The notes: a model not told the origin generated them from the letters alone. Shown: positions 7,040 to 15,343, counted from the first letter of the stretch. The stretch is DNA of 39,486 nucleotides from Eubacterium sp. (GCA_022511265.1 JAFLRX010000023.1:1-39486); one strand, 5' to 3'. A program made the numbers and translations.

Positions 7040-7534
7040 ATGAAAATTGTTGTTTTTTCTGACTCCCACAGAGATTATCATAAGCTTAAGTACGTTGTAG
7101 AACATAACCTTGACGCCGATGCGTTTATACATCTCGGCGACGGAGAGCATGAGTTTAATGACGTAAGAAATCTTCACCCTGAAAAGAGCTTTCTGTTTGT
7201 CAAGGGCAACTGTGACTATGCCGATAATAAAACGATACGCATTGCCAACGCCAACGGTATAAAGATACTTTGCGTACACGGACATGAGCAGGACGTTCAT
7301 CGCGGACTGGAAACACTGTTGGATGTCGCGAGACAAAACGGCTGTCAGATCGCGTTATACGGTCACACCCACCTGTACCGTACCGAGAATATCGGCGGAA
7401 TATATGTGATGAACCCCGGCAGTATCGACTCTCCCAGAGACAAGCGTCCGCCTTCCTACGGCGTTATTACTATATCGGATGACAAGCAAATAACCATGAA
7501 TATAGTTGCGCTGGAATTTAATGCAACCGCTTAA
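7040..7534 (+). CDS. YfcE/MJ0936-type metallophosphoesterase
   Basis: 164 residues, a calcineurin-like phosphodiesterase with a dinuclear metal site: D8 and H10 (DSH), D34 (LGDGEHE), N57 (GNCD), H80, and the closing GHTH with H109 and H111. The family hydrolyses phosphodiesters in vitro; the natural substrate is unknown. AAGGGAA precedes the ATG. Its last 14 bases overlap the start of birA, so the two are translationally coupled. Confidence 0.9.
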   Translation: MKIVVFSDSHRDYHKLKYVVEHNLDADAFIHLGDGEHEFNDVRNLHPEKSFLFVKGNCDYADNKTIRIANANGIKILCVHGHEQDVHRGLETLLDVARQNGCQIALYGHTHLYRTENIGGIYVMNPGSIDSPRDKRPPSYGVITISDDKQITMNIVALEFNATA

Positions 7535-8276
7535 CGTATCACGTCATACATTGCTGCACTTTGACGAGCTGCCGTCAACAAATACATATATAAAAGAACA
7601 TCTGAATGAGCTGTCTGACAGAACTGCCGTTATCGCTGACCTGCAAACCGCAGGGCGAGGCAGACGGGGAAATTCTTGGGCTGCCGACCGCGGTATGCTT
7701 GCGCTGTCGGTGCTGTATAAGGGTCTCGACGATCCGATATTTATGACTGTTATCAGCGCCGTGGCTGTCTGCCGCGCGTTTGAAGAAGTCAGCAAGCTGT
7801 CATTCGGCATAAAGTGGACCAATGATATAATCTGCGACGAGCGCAAGGTCTGTGGTATTTTATGCGAGAGCGCAATAAAATGTTCCCAAAATAAAAATCA
7901 GCCCTTCGTCATCTGCGGCATGGGGCTGAATGTTAATCAAACGGCGGAGTTTTTCGAGCAGGCGGATCTTTATCATGCGGCGTCATTGTATTCGCTGAGC
8001 GGCGAAAAAAACGATAAGCTTGCTTTAGCGGAATATGTCCTGAAATATTTGGATGAGCTGCTTGACACCGATAAAGAGACTGTGCTTGAAGAATACCGTC
8101 GACGCTGCGTCACGCTTGGCAGGGAAGTTACCCTTATCCGCAGCGGTGAGACAATAAAAGCGTTCGCAAAATCAATAAATATAAACGGCGCGCTTATCTG
8201 TGAAAACGAAAACGGCGAATTTACCGTAAACGCCGGAGAGGTAAGGGTAAGAGCTGCCAACGGTGAATATATATAA
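7521..8276 (+). CDS. birA: Biotin-[acetyl-CoA-carboxylase] ligase, monofunctional
   Basis: 251 residues from ATG 7521. It activates biotin to biotinyl-AMP and attaches it to the biotin-carrier lysine of carboxylases. The catalytic signature GRGRRGNSW is at 45-53, KWTNDI at 98-103, with GxGLNVN further on and a small C-terminal beta domain. The N-terminal DNA-binding helix-turn-helix of bifunctional BirA is absent, so it should not act as a repressor. There is no good ribosome-binding site of its own; translation probably depends on coupling to the upstream gene. Confidence 0.93.
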   Translation: MQPLNVSRHTLLHFDELPSTNTYIKEHLNELSDRTAVIADLQTAGRGRRGNSWAADRGMLALSVLYKGLDDPIFMTVISAVAVCRAFEEVSKLSFGIKWTNDIICDERKVCGILCESAIKCSQNKNQPFVICGMGLNVNQTAEFFEQADLYHAASLYSLSGEKNDKLALAEYVLKYLDELLDTDKETVLEEYRRRCVTLGREVTLIRSGETIKAFAKSININGALICENENGEFTVNAGEVRVRAANGEYI

Positions 8277-8280
8277 AAAT

Positions 8281-8315
8281 AACGGGCTGATGTTAATAAC
8301 ATCGGCCCGTTTGCT
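8281..8315. terminator. Bidirectional terminator between birA and typA
   Basis: AACGGGC-GATGTT pairs with AACATC-GCCCGTT around an AAT loop, with T tracts after it on the plus strand. It sits between the convergent ends of birA and typA. Confidence 0.8.
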
Positions 8316-8317
8316 GT

Positions 8318-10150
8318 TTAACTCTTTTTTCTTCTTGCCTCGTCCTTGGCTCTTAGCTCGTTATTAAGTATCTTTTTTCTTATCCTTATATTTTTCGGAG
8401 TTACTTCAACAAGTTCATCATCGTTAATAAACTCTAGGCTTTCCTCAAGGCTCATTCTGCGGTAGGGGATAAGTTTTAAGGCGTCGTCGCTTCCGGAGGC
8501 ACGGGTATTTGTAAGATGCTTTTTCTTGCAGACATTTACGCATATATCTCCGACCTTCGGCGATACACCGACTATCATGCCCTCGTACACATCCACACCC
8601 GCGTCAATGAACAGTGTTCCGCGTTCTTGCGCGTTAAACAGTCCGTAGGTAACAGCAGTTCCGGATTCAAAGGCTATAAGCGCGCCCTCTGCGCGTGACG
8701 GTATTTCTCCTATATACGGCTTATAACTGTCAAATACCGAGTTCATTACGCCCTCGCCCTTAGTGTCGGTCAAAAATTCGCTTCTGTAGCCGAACAGTCC
8801 TCTTGACGGGATAAGAAATTCCAGACGCGTTCTGCTGCCGCCCGGGTTCATTTTTACCAGCTCTGCCTTGCGGACGCCCATTTTTTCCATTACCGAGCCG
8901 ACGCAGCTTTCCGGCACGTCTATTACCAGCCGTTCTACAGGCTCGCATTTTACACCGTCAATTTCCTTAAACAGCACTCTCGGTGTGCTGACAGATAGTT
9001 CATAGCCCTCTCGACGCATGGTCTCTATCAATATAGACAGGTGCATCTCACCGCGTCCCGCGACATTGTACGCGTCCATTTCTTCGCTGTCGCTGACTTT
9101 AAGCGAAACGTCCTTCAAAAGCTCTTTATAAAGTCTTTCGCGTATCTGACGCGAGGTAACGAATTTTCCGTCGCGCCCCGCAAATGGACTGTCGTTTACG
9201 GAAAATGTCATTTCTACCGTCGGCTCACTTATCTTTACAAAGGGGAGAGGCTCGGGCTTGTCCACGGCGCATATTGTCTGTCCTATGGTGACGCCCTCAA
9301 TACCCGAAAAACACACAATATCACCGATAGATGCCTCGGTCACCGGCTGTCTGTTCATACCGTCAAAGGTGTACAGGCTGACTATCTTAGACTTAAACGG
9401 TTTAATGCTGCCGTTATAGTCACACACTGTCACATCCTGGTTTTGTCTGATAACACCGCGTTCTATCCTGCCTATCGCAATTCTTCCCACATAATCATTA
9501 TAATCTATGGATGATACCAGCACCTGAAGCTCGCCGTCAGGGTCGCCCTCAGGGCATGGTATGTGCTCTACTATAGAGTCAAACAGCGGGCGGAAATCCT
9601 CGCCCATAGAGTCGGGTGAGTAGGACGCAACACCGTTTCTGCCGGAGCAGAAGATAACCGGACTTTCCAGCTGTTCTTCCGTTGCGTCAAGGTCCAGCAG
9701 CAGCTCCAGCACTTCATCCACGACCTCGTGATTTCTCGCGTCGGGACGGTCGGTCTTGTTCACCACGGTGATTATCGGCAGTTTAAGCTCTAACGCCTTT
9801 TGCAGCACAAATCTCGTCTGCGGCATTGTGCCCTCAAAGCTGTCCACAAGCAACAGTACGCCGTTAACCATTTTAAGTATGCGCTCTACCTCGCCGGAAA
9901 AATCCGCATGTCCGGGGGTGTCAACTATATTTATCTTTATGTCCTTGTATTTTACGGCTGCGTTTTTGGCAAGGATGGTTATTCCACGTTCACGCTCTAA
10001 CTCGTTATTGTCCATCACACGGTCAGCGACTTCTTGATTTTCTCTGAACGCTCCGCCTTGCTTTAACATTTCGTCAACCAGAGTTGTTTTCCCGTGGTCA
10101 ACGTGCGCTATAATAGCAATATTTCTTAAATCTTCTCTTTTCAAGCTCAT
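8318..10150 (-). CDS. typA: Ribosome-associated GTPase TypA/BipA
   Basis: About 610 residues, full family length. G motifs: AHVDHGKTT near residue 15, the DTPGHADF switch II, NKTDRPDA for guanine. EF-G-like domains and the TypA-specific C-terminal domain follow. It is a translational GTPase acting in ribosome assembly and stress growth. Start choice is unclear: ATG 10150 lies only 1 base after AGGAG, whereas a TTG at 10144 (giving MKREDLRN) has GGAG at the ideal 7 bases. The ATG is given by convention. Confidence 0.95.
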   Translation of the reverse strand: MSLKREDLRNIAIIAHVDHGKTTLVDEMLKQGGAFRENQEVADRVMDNNELERERGITILAKNAAVKYKDIKINIVDTPGHADFSGEVERILKMVNGVLLLVDSFEGTMPQTRFVLQKALELKLPIITVVNKTDRPDARNHEVVDEVLELLLDLDATEEQLESPVIFCSGRNGVASYSPDSMGEDFRPLFDSIVEHIPCPEGDPDGELQVLVSSIDYNDYVGRIAIGRIERGVIRQNQDVTVCDYNGSIKPFKSKIVSLYTFDGMNRQPVTEASIGDIVCFSGIEGVTIGQTICAVDKPEPLPFVKISEPTVEMTFSVNDSPFAGRDGKFVTSRQIRERLYKELLKDVSLKVSDSEEMDAYNVAGRGEMHLSILIETMRREGYELSVSTPRVLFKEIDGVKCEPVERLVIDVPESCVGSVMEKMGVRKAELVKMNPGGSRTRLEFLIPSRGLFGYRSEFLTDTKGEGVMNSVFDSYKPYIGEIPSRAEGALIAFESGTAVTYGLFNAQERGTLFIDAGVDVYEGMIVGVSPKVGDICVNVCKKKHLTNTRASGSDDALKLIPYRRMSLEESLEFINDDELVEVTPKNIRIRKKILNNELRAKDEARRKKS

Positions 10151-10180
10151 TCTCCTCAAATATATTTATAAACAGTACTT

Positions 10181-10209
10181 ATTATACTACTTTTTTCCTC
10201 AAATTTACA
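10181..10209 (-). promoter_or_regulatory. Probable typA promoter
   Basis: Minus-strand TATAAT (10181-10186) with 17-bp spacing to a weak -35 TGTAAA (10204-10209). Confidence 0.45.
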
Positions 10210-10297
10210 GATTATTTTTTAATAATTCTATCTAAACAGCCGGGCGGTTTATTGTAGATATTTCACAAACAGCTTGTACCTTTATCTGAATGAAAAA

Positions 10298-10317
10298 GCC
10301 CCGGGTCTCCCCGGGGC
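10298..10317 (-). terminator. Terminator of Cys/Gly-rich peptide gene 2
   Basis: Inverted repeat GCCCCGGG against CCCGGGGC followed by a T-run on the minus strand, just after the stop codon. Confidence 0.85.
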
Positions 10318-10325
10318 AGGTGGAA

Positions 10326-10457
10326 TCAGTTGCGGCCGCAACCGCAGCCGTCGTTGTTGTTATTGCATCCGCAGCCACAGTCGTTATTGTTGTTGCCAAA
10401 TCCGAACAGAAGCAAAATGAGGATGATTATCCACCAGGAGTTGCAAGAATTATACAT
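10326..10457 (-). CDS. 43-residue Cys/Gly/Asn-rich membrane peptide, copy 2
   Basis: Begins MYNSCNSWWIIILILLLF, a short Trp-anchored membrane segment, then GFGNNNN and two CGCG-type clusters separated by NNNND. The last cluster reads CGCGRN, so one Cys is Arg compared with copy 1. ACGGAGG lies ahead of the ATG. It is 70-80% identical to copy 1 in protein, with the same length and the same type of terminator, so the pair arose by tandem duplication. Such peptides resemble small clostridial membrane or spore-coat-type proteins, but no function is known to me. Confidence 0.7.
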   Translation of the reverse strand: MYNSCNSWWIIILILLLFGFGNNNNDCGCGCNNNNDGCGCGRN

Positions 10458-10490
10458 AATGATATACCTCCGTTAAAAATTCAGAAAAAA

Positions 10491-10510
10491 GCCCCGGGGA
10501 GACCCGGGGC
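10491..10510 (-). terminator. Terminator of Cys/Gly-rich peptide gene 1
   Basis: GCCCCGGG, 4-nt loop, CCCGGGGC, then six T on the minus strand. It has the same stem as the terminator of copy 2. Confidence 0.85.
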
Positions 10511-10518
10511 AGGTGGAA

Positions 10519-10650
10519 TCAGTTGCAGCCGCAACCGCAACCGTCGTTGTTGTTATTGCATCCGCAGCCACAGCCGTTATTGTTGTTGCCGAAGCCGAAC
10601 AGAAGAAGAATAAGGATGATGATCCACCAAGAGTTGTTTGAATAAAGCAT
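10519..10650 (-). CDS. 43-residue Cys/Gly/Asn-rich membrane peptide, copy 1
   Basis: Begins MLYSNNSWWIIILILLLF (membrane segment), followed by GFGNNNN, a CGCGC cluster, NNNND and a second CGCGC cluster ending in Asn. It has six cysteines in alternating Gly-Cys order, suited to metal binding or disulfide cross-linking outside the membrane. ACGGAGG precedes the ATG by about 10 bases. A 5-bp hairpin (10680-10698) lies in the leader. A CATATTAT box further upstream could be a sporulation-type -10, but this is weak evidence. Confidence 0.7.
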   Translation of the reverse strand: MLYSNNSWWIIILILLLFGFGNNNNGCGCGCNNNNDGCGCGCN

Positions 10651-10742
10651 TAGAGTAAACCTCCGTTAAATTTTTAGTTGAGCGTTTTATTACCGCTCAC
10701 AGTACATAATATGCCGGCACATAAAATTCTGCTACTTATATC

Positions 10743-10771
10743 TTGACAGCAGAACGCTTTTCTGTTAAAAT
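10743..10771 (+). promoter_or_regulatory. Promoter of the cyclophilin lipoprotein gene
   Basis: TTGACA (10743-10748), 17-bp spacer, TAAAAT (10766-10771). Confidence 0.8.
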
Positions 10772-10826
10772 AATCTGTGTACAATTTTTAAGCATACTAT
10801 CAAAAAGGATACAAAAAGGAGAAACT

Positions 10827-11678
10827 ATGTTAAAACGTGTTTTAGCCGGTGTATTATCGGCATTTATGTTAGTAAGCATCGCGGGATGTTCAACCGAAGA
10901 ATCACAGGAGAGCGGTTCCGGCACATCGGGCGGGGGAGTACAGTTAGCAACCGATCCTTCCGCTGAGGTAGAGGGCAACTCAGGTGATGTGACACTTAAA
11001 GACGGAGATCTTTACGCTATTATCTCGGTAAAGGATTTCGGAGATATAACTGTAAAGCTTTATCCGGATGCTGCGCCTAAAGCGGTAGATGTATTTGTAA
11101 ACCTTGCAAATGACGGTTTTTACGAGGGAAAGAACTTTCACCGCGTAGTCCAGAACTTTGTTATCCAGGGCGGTATGGCAACCAACGACTCGAAATATGA
11201 AGAATTTGATATAGAGCCGAATTATTCCATGCGTCATTATTACGGAGCGTTATGCTGCGCAAACGCAATGGGAAAGAACACAACTCAGTTTTATATAGTA
11301 AACTCTAAATCCGCGTCTGAGCTGAGCGTGCCGACCATTGAAAATAACATTTCTTACTATGAAGCACTGGCAGCCTCTTATGAAAAAGGGTCTTATGAAT
11401 ATGATTATCTGATGTTCCAAGCAGATTATTACAGAAATGTAAAGACCTATTACGAAAAGATGACCGATGAAGAGTGGGAAAAATATAAAGAAGTAGGCGG
11501 CGCTCCGTCACTGGACGGTAACTACACGGTATTCGGTCAGACGGTAGACGGATTTGATGTAATTGATAAAATATCCTCGGTAGAGCTTCAGTACAGCGAG
11601 CTTATGGGCAGCGTATGTGAGCCGGTTGAGGATGTAATAATCAGCTCTGTAACTATTAAGACCTACGGTCAAGATTGA
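10827..11678 (+). CDS. Cyclophilin-type peptidyl-prolyl isomerase, lipoprotein
   Basis: 283 residues from ATG 10827 (AAAGGAG upstream). A lipoprotein signal ends in SIAGC with lipidated C21; a Ser/Gly-rich linker and then a cyclophilin domain from about residue 62 follow. The core catalytic motif FHRVVQNFVIQGG is present, and NTTQFYI replaces the usual GSQFFI. An insertion of about 50 helical residues separates it from the closing VFGQTVDGFDVIDKI. It should assist folding of exported proteins at the outer face of the membrane. Single-gene unit with its own promoter and terminator. Confidence 0.9.
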   Translation: MLKRVLAGVLSAFMLVSIAGCSTEESQESGSGTSGGGVQLATDPSAEVEGNSGDVTLKDGDLYAIISVKDFGDITVKLYPDAAPKAVDVFVNLANDGFYEGKNFHRVVQNFVIQGGMATNDSKYEEFDIEPNYSMRHYYGALCCANAMGKNTTQFYIVNSKSASELSVPTIENNISYYEALAASYEKGSYEYDYLMFQADYYRNVKTYYEKMTDEEWEKYKEVGGAPSLDGNYTVFGQTVDGFDVIDKISSVELQYSELMGSVCEPVEDVIISSVTIKTYGQD

Positions 11679-11694
11679 TTTTTGATAAAAACAC

Positions 11695-11729
11695 GCACGG
11701 GCAGCTTGTCAATTGTCCGTGCTTTTCTT
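11695..11729 (+). terminator. Terminator of the cyclophilin gene
   Basis: GCACGGGCA pairs with TGTCCGTGC (one wobble) followed by TTTTCTT. Confidence 0.75.
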
Positions 11730-11751
11730 ATGCGGCGGGGCGGGATACAAC

Positions 11752-11780
11752 TTGACATCGTTGTATATTTATGGTAATAT
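11752..11780 (+). promoter_or_regulatory. radC promoter
   Basis: TTGACA (11752-11757), 17-bp spacer, TAATAT (11775-11780). The -10 is embedded in a palindrome listed separately. Confidence 0.7.
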
Positions 11781-11793
11781 AAATTTACCATAA
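11769..11793. promoter_or_regulatory. Palindromic operator candidate over the radC -10
   Basis: A perfect 9-bp inverted repeat (TTATGGTAA and TTACCATAA) with a 7-bp centre covers the -10 and start region. It does not match the clostridial LexA box I know (GAAC-N4-GTTC). Repressor unknown. Confidence 0.5.
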
Positions 11794-11810
11794 TATGAGG
11801 GGGATTAACT

Positions 11811-12551
11811 GTGGCTGACGAAGAAAGCAAAAAGAGCAAGGGGAAAAAATCATCCGCGTCTGATGACAACGTTCATTCGGGACACAGGAGCAGAATGTTC
11901 AAAAAGCTGAAAACCAACGGCATAGATGTTATGGAGTCCCACGAAATATTGGAAATATTGCTGTTTAACGCCAATAAACGGTCAAATACCAACCCTTTGG
12001 CGCATGATCTTATCAATAAATTCGGGTCGATAAGCGAAGTTATAAAGGCAAGCGAAAGCGAGCTGCTGAGCGTAAAAGGTGTAGGCAACGCCACCGTACA
12101 GCTTATTCTTTCAGTGCGTGCTACTGTTGACAGAATGCTGAAAGAAAATATTAAGATCGGCGAAAAACTAAAAGAGACAGATAAAATTAAAGAGTACTGC
12201 GCAGGTTTATTCAAAACCGTTGACAGAGAGGAAGTAAGAGTTATCTTTCTTGATAACGAGTTCAGATTTGTCAGTCAAGACCTGTTGGGCGTCGGCACAA
12301 CAAATGCGGTGTTTATGGATACCTTCGCGCTTATAAATAAAATCGCAGAAAAGCGTTGTACGATAGTTATAATTACACATAATCATCCGCGTGGCACCGA
12401 AATCCCGTCACAAGAGGACAGACAGATCACACGCAATCTCTTTAACGTGCTTGATAAGTCGGGTGTGTATCTTGCGGACCATGTTATTGTAGGAATGGAC
12501 GGAATATATTCTATGGCGGAAAACAAGATATGTCCGGACCTCTGGGGATAA
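11811..12551 (+). CDS. radC: RadC/YeeS-family JAMM domain protein
   Basis: 246 residues from GTG 11811, with GAGGGGG 7 bases before. A Lys/Ser-rich N-terminus precedes a helix-hairpin-helix (VKGVGNATVQ, 88-97) and a JAMM/MPN metalloprotease-like fold. Its metal motif H190-N-H192-P, S200 and D203 is complete. RadC was named for DNA repair, but the role is doubtful; the domain suggests peptidase-type chemistry at DNA. It precedes the recombinase gene by 88 bases. Confidence 0.93.
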   Translation: MADEESKKSKGKKSSASDDNVHSGHRSRMFKKLKTNGIDVMESHEILEILLFNANKRSNTNPLAHDLINKFGSISEVIKASESELLSVKGVGNATVQLILSVRATVDRMLKENIKIGEKLKETDKIKEYCAGLFKTVDREEVRVIFLDNEFRFVSQDLLGVGTTNAVFMDTFALINKIAEKRCTIVIITHNHPRGTEIPSQEDRQITRNLFNVLDKSGVYLADHVIVGMDGIYSMAENKICPDLWG

Positions 12552-12584
12552 ATTATAATAGGGCAGCAGAAATAAAAATACAGA

Positions 12585-12616
12585 TAATTGCGTAAAATTA
12601 TTATTTTGCGAAATTA
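12585..12616. other. dif-like inverted repeat ahead of the xer gene
   Basis: A 14-bp imperfect inverted repeat with a 4-bp centre. Read as a Xer site at 12587-12614, the left arm is ATTGCGTAAAA, the 6-bp centre TTATTA and the right arm TTTTGCGAAAT. Against E. coli dif I count 7 of 11 and 8 of 11 matches in the arms. It ends 23 bases before the recombinase start. The arms are AT-rich, so chance similarity is possible. Confidence 0.4.
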
Positions 12617-12639
12617 AGGGAAGCGGAGAAAGGAAATAT

Positions 12640-13701
12640 ATGTCATCAGGCACCAATAAGCTAAGGAGCATATCAGATGCGCCGGAATGTCTTAAAGAGT
12701 ATCTCAACTATTTAAGCGCGATAAAAAACCGTTCGCAGCTTACCATTATAAATTATTACAGCGACCTAAAGCTTTTCTTTCGTTATCTTATGATAACCTA
12801 CGATGCTGTTTCTGATGATGCGGATTTTGATGATATTGATATTTCAGTTATTGATGAATCGCTTATAAAAAACGCCACGTTAAATGACGCTCTTGGTTTT
12901 TTGTATTTCACTATCAATGAACGTTCTAATCAGGATAAGGCACGCGCAAGAAAAGCTGTAGCGCTGCGTCAGTTTTACAAATATCTTACTAATAAGAAAA
13001 ATTGGTTTAAGGCAAGTCCTATGCTTAATTTAGAGCTGCCGTCGCCGAAGAACGCTTTGCCAAAGCATTTATCGCTGAACGAAAGCGAACAGCTGTTAAA
13101 GCAAGGCTTCGCGGATATGAAGGATTGGCAGGATTACAGAGATTTCTGCATGACTGTGTTTTTCCTTAACTGCGGTATGCGTCTCAGCGAGCTGGTATCG
13201 ATAGATTGTAAGGATATAATACAAAATACCGATTTTGACGAGCAAACCGGCGAACAAACCGTATACTACTCTCTTAAAGTGCTGGGTAAAGGAAAGAAAG
13301 AGCGTATTGTATACTTAAATGATCAATGTGTAGGCGCACTAAAAAATTATACGCAATTACGACCCGATATAAAGGGAGAAAACGCTTTATTTGTAAGCAA
13401 ATTCGGTAAGCGTATATCAAACCGCCGTGTAGAGCAGATAATCGAGGCACGGCTAAAGCTTTGCGGTCTTTCCGGCAAAGGAATATCCGTGCATAAGCTA
13501 AGGCACACCGCCGCTACATTAATGTATCAGAACGGCGTAGACGTCCGCGTGCTTAAAGAGGTACTGGGACATGAAAATCTCAATACCACTCAGATATATA
13601 CTCACGTTGTCAATCAGCAGATGCGTGACGCCATAAATAAAAATCCTATTTCAGAAGCGGTCGAAGTTAAAGAGCTGAACGGTGATAAGAAAAATGATTA
13701 A
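12640..13701 (+). CDS. XerC/XerD-type tyrosine recombinase
   Basis: 353 residues; GGAGAAAGG precedes the ATG. An N-terminal SAM-like DNA-binding domain (about 15-135) has an insertion near residues 55-80 compared with XerC/XerD of about 300 residues. The catalytic domain has all active-site residues: R181 (NCGMRLSEL), a Lys in the GKGKKERIVYL hairpin, H285 and R288 (HKLRH), H311 (LGHENL) and nucleophile Y320. It probably resolves chromosome dimers, or inserts or excises DNA. No phage or ICE genes lie next to it, which favours a housekeeping Xer role. A terminator follows. Confidence 0.9.
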   Translation: MSSGTNKLRSISDAPECLKEYLNYLSAIKNRSQLTIINYYSDLKLFFRYLMITYDAVSDDADFDDIDISVIDESLIKNATLNDALGFLYFTINERSNQDKARARKAVALRQFYKYLTNKKNWFKASPMLNLELPSPKNALPKHLSLNESEQLLKQGFADMKDWQDYRDFCMTVFFLNCGMRLSELVSIDCKDIIQNTDFDEQTGEQTVYYSLKVLGKGKKERIVYLNDQCVGALKNYTQLRPDIKGENALFVSKFGKRISNRRVEQIIEARLKLCGLSGKGISVHKLRHTAATLMYQNGVDVRVLKEVLGHENLNTTQIYTHVVNQQMRDAINKNPISEAVEVKELNGDKKND

Positions 13702-13719
13702 TCACTTCCCTGTTTATAA

Positions 13720-13747
13720 AGTCGAGAGAATGTTCTCTCGGCTTTTT
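13720..13747 (+). terminator. Terminator of the xer gene
   Basis: CGAGAGAA, TG, TTCTCTCG followed by a GCTTTTT tail. Confidence 0.8.
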
Positions 13748-13793
13748 ATGCAAAAAGTATAATTGCGGTTACTTTTTTTGATTATAATGTCAA

Positions 13794-13822
13794 TTGATAT
13801 TGACAAAATAATTTGATAAAAT
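13794..13822 (+). promoter_or_regulatory. Promoter of solute-binding protein gene 1
   Basis: TTGATA (13794-13799), 17-bp spacer, TAAAAT (13817-13822). Confidence 0.7.
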
Positions 13823-13836
13823 AGATAATGTAATAA

Positions 13837-13854
13837 CGTGTAAAGGATTACACG
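13837..13854. promoter_or_regulatory. LacI/CcpA-type operator of SBP gene 1
   Basis: CGTGTAAAGGATTACACG has perfect 7-bp arms around AGGA. It resembles a cre site but lacks the central CG. It lies just downstream of the predicted transcription start. Confidence 0.55.
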
Positions 13855-13877
13855 AATAATTAAACGGAGGTATATAA

Positions 13878-15314
13878 ATGCAATTCAAACGAATTTTAGC
13901 AGCGGTTATGGCCGGCTGCACACTTGTTTCACTTGCTGCGTGCTCGTCATCAAGCGGCGGCACATCGTCGCAGACCACTGAGACAAGCTCTGAAGAAGAA
14001 TCATCTATAGACGATGATATCAGAAATCCGGTTGATGTAAGTAATGTCAGCCTGGAAATTACCGAAAATGAAATTGAGCCTGCGGAGCTCACTTATCTCG
14101 GTAACTACAACATCACCACAGCCGGTGATATTAAACCGGCATATAAGTATTTTGAGGAAACTTACGGCTGTACTATTAAATGTAAAATAGTAAGCTCAAG
14201 TGCTATACAGGAAAGACTGTCGACTATGATCGCGTCTGACGAGTCTCCCGATCTTATGGACTATGCAGATAACGTATTCCCTCTTATGATGTCTAAGTCC
14301 ATGCTTACTCCTCTTGAGGATTATATTGATATGAGCGCACCCCAGTGGGAGGGTCTTGACAGCTATATCAACAAGTATACATGGGCAGGACACAACTACT
14401 ATTATCCGTGGAGCTATTCCGGATGCCCGTATTATCTGATTTACAACCGCGGACTTTATCAGCAGCTCGGTATTTCCGATCCTAAGGAGCTTTATGATGA
14501 AGGAAAGTGGGATTGGAACGCATTTAAGAGCTGTTTACAGAGCTTTGTTGATTCCGGAGAGAACAGATACGGTCTGTACGGCTATACCGCTACAGCAATG
14601 TTCGATTCAACCGGTGTTCCGCTGATATCTATAGGCGATGACGGAATGCTGAAGGCTAATCTTGTTGACCCGAACATTGAAAGAGCAGCTAACTTTATGC
14701 AGGATCTTAAGAGAGAAGATCTTGCTATATTCCCTGAGGGATATATAAACGTAGATACCGATCCTATCGTAAGCGGAATATCTGCATTCCAGGCAATGGG
14801 CGGATGGATAATCGCAAACTATTGCCATATTATGGAGGATGATGAGGCTCTTGATATCTTCTTCGTTCCCTTCCCCAGAGATCCCAGTGCTGATGAGTAT
14901 TATATGACTATGAGTACGTTTGGTTATCTGGTTCCCGCTAACGCAAAGCATGTTGAACAAGCAACCGTATTCATCAACTGCTGCCGTCTGAGCAAGCTTG
15001 ATGAGGCCCTCAAGGAAGAAACCAAGAAGAGCGAAATGAAGGATAAGGCATACACCGAAGAACAGTATGACTTTATGACTGCTCTTAACGAGGCTGAAGG
15101 CTTTGTAGGCGTTATAGATGAGCCGTACGGAATGGATGATACCACCGCTACCCTCATCAGACAAATGATAGACAACGTTATCTTTACTCAGAGTGATGAA
15201 GAGCTTAACAACAAGTCATGGACACAGATGAGAGAAGAAAACGGCTCGGCTATAGATTCTCAGGTTGAGTATTATAACAACCTTATTAAGAACAGCAACG
15301 GAGTAGCTGATTGA
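13878..15314 (+). CDS. ABC-type extracellular solute-binding lipoprotein, paralogue 1
   Basis: 478 residues. The lipoprotein signal ends in SLAAC with lipidated C22, then a Ser/Thr linker. A conserved IDDDIRNPVDV segment precedes a family 1-like (sugar) solute-binding fold: PAYKYFEETYGC, a DESPDLMDY segment and NYYYPWSY in the presumed pocket. ACGGAGG lies before the ATG. It is clearly homologous along its whole length to the two genes that follow, yet each is a separate transcription unit. No permease or ATPase gene is within several genes. The ligand is likely a carbohydrate, from the fold and the cre-like operator; this is inference. Confidence 0.85.
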   Translation: MQFKRILAAVMAGCTLVSLAACSSSSGGTSSQTTETSSEEESSIDDDIRNPVDVSNVSLEITENEIEPAELTYLGNYNITTAGDIKPAYKYFEETYGCTIKCKIVSSSAIQERLSTMIASDESPDLMDYADNVFPLMMSKSMLTPLEDYIDMSAPQWEGLDSYINKYTWAGHNYYYPWSYSGCPYYLIYNRGLYQQLGISDPKELYDEGKWDWNAFKSCLQSFVDSGENRYGLYGYTATAMFDSTGVPLISIGDDGMLKANLVDPNIERAANFMQDLKREDLAIFPEGYINVDTDPIVSGISAFQAMGGWIIANYCHIMEDDEALDIFFVPFPRDPSADEYYMTMSTFGYLVPANAKHVEQATVFINCCRLSKLDEALKEETKKSEMKDKAYTEEQYDFMTALNEAEGFVGVIDEPYGMDDTTATLIRQMIDNVIFTQSDEELNNKSWTQMREENGSAIDSQVEYYNNLIKNSNGVAD

Positions 15315-15343
15315 GTCTTAATTAAAACTTAATTACAGAAATG

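Noticed and set aside
10290-10613. 107-residue plus-strand frame rich in Ala, Val and Cys
   Set aside because: Antisense to the two Cys/Gly-rich peptide genes and made of their repeats and terminators; it has no start signal.
12640-13701. Integrase of a prophage or ICE
   Set aside because: No excisionase, phage or conjugation genes surround it; the flanks are radC and the binding-protein array, so a Xer role is more likely.
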